A stretch of 13,576 nt of DNA from Ktedonobacteraceae bacterium (GTDB lineage: Bacteria > Chloroflexota > Ktedonobacteria > Ktedonobacterales > Ktedonobacteraceae). A model generated the notes under the pieces. That model was given only the letters and a program-made list of their open reading frames with translations. It was not told the DNA's origin and ran no database searches. The DNA is taken from contig JADBKA010000118.1 in NCBI GenBank assembly GCA_014896635.1, forward strand, positions 1-13,576. The letters run 5' to 3'. Positions 13,539 to 13,576 of the stretch are shown piece by piece (position 1 is the first letter of the stretch; every line of letters starts with the position of its first letter). Position numbers and translations under genes: made by a program.

Positions 13539-13576
13539 ATGCTAAACGTATTGAACACAAAGCGAAAAACAGATAT

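Larger units (their letters stand above)
13315..13576. other. Intergenic region at the right edge
   Basis: About 260 bases without a gene. It holds an 11-bp perfect inverted repeat, an extended -10 promoter and the second copy of the 14-base repeat (separate entries). A plus-strand gene probably starts beyond the window edge. Confidence 0.5.

Overview
The window looks like bacterial chromosome, probably from Chloroflexota and possibly a Ktedonobacteria-type genome. I infer this from the F-type ATP synthase gene order and proteins, the extended -10 promoters, the Uma2 remnant and the G/C-rich intergenic repeats. No rRNA or species-specific marker is present, so the phylum is inferred rather than shown.

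Region 1 (1-3376, minus strand) is the front half of an F-type ATP synthase operon. It reads from a promoter near 3350-3376 through a long leader, an AtpZ-like two-helix protein, then atpB (a), atpE (c), atpF (b) and atpH (delta). A strong ribosome-binding site at the left edge points to the next gene, expected to be atpA, just outside the window. A very strong Shine-Dalgarno before atpE and a hairpin just after it fit the need for many c subunits per complex.

Region 2 (3377-6400, minus strand) holds inverted repeats and a G/C-rich repeat, then the TldD/TldE metalloprotease pair. The zinc motif and catalytic-region cysteine are intact in TldD.

Region 3 (6400-8722, plus strand) is the most interesting part. 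A 450-base intergenic region carries a nested hairpin, two mutually exclusive stems and a clear intrinsic terminator. It lies upstream of a two-gene overlapping operon. The first gene encodes a tRNA-guanine transglycosylase (TGT) family protein that keeps the catalytic aspartates and zinc site but has an unusual base-recognition loop. The second encodes a 16S rRNA m7G1405 methyltransferase of the Rmt/FmrO family, the enzymes that give high-level aminoglycoside resistance. This is a candidate chromosomal relative of mobile resistance genes, and possibly a coupled RNA-modification system.

Region 4 (8737-13314, minus strand except the nuclease) is accessory DNA. It has a truncated Uma2-type nuclease, a FAD-dependent amine/amino-acid oxidoreductase, and a decayed restriction-modification locus. 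In that locus two different DNA methyltransferases with TSPPY motifs flank a PD-(D/E)XK endonuclease whose 3' half has been lost against the end of the second methyltransferase. The last 260 bases hold a perfect inverted repeat and an extended -10 promoter pointing out of the window. A 14-base sequence occurs at 6399 and again at 13525, bracketing regions 3 and 4.
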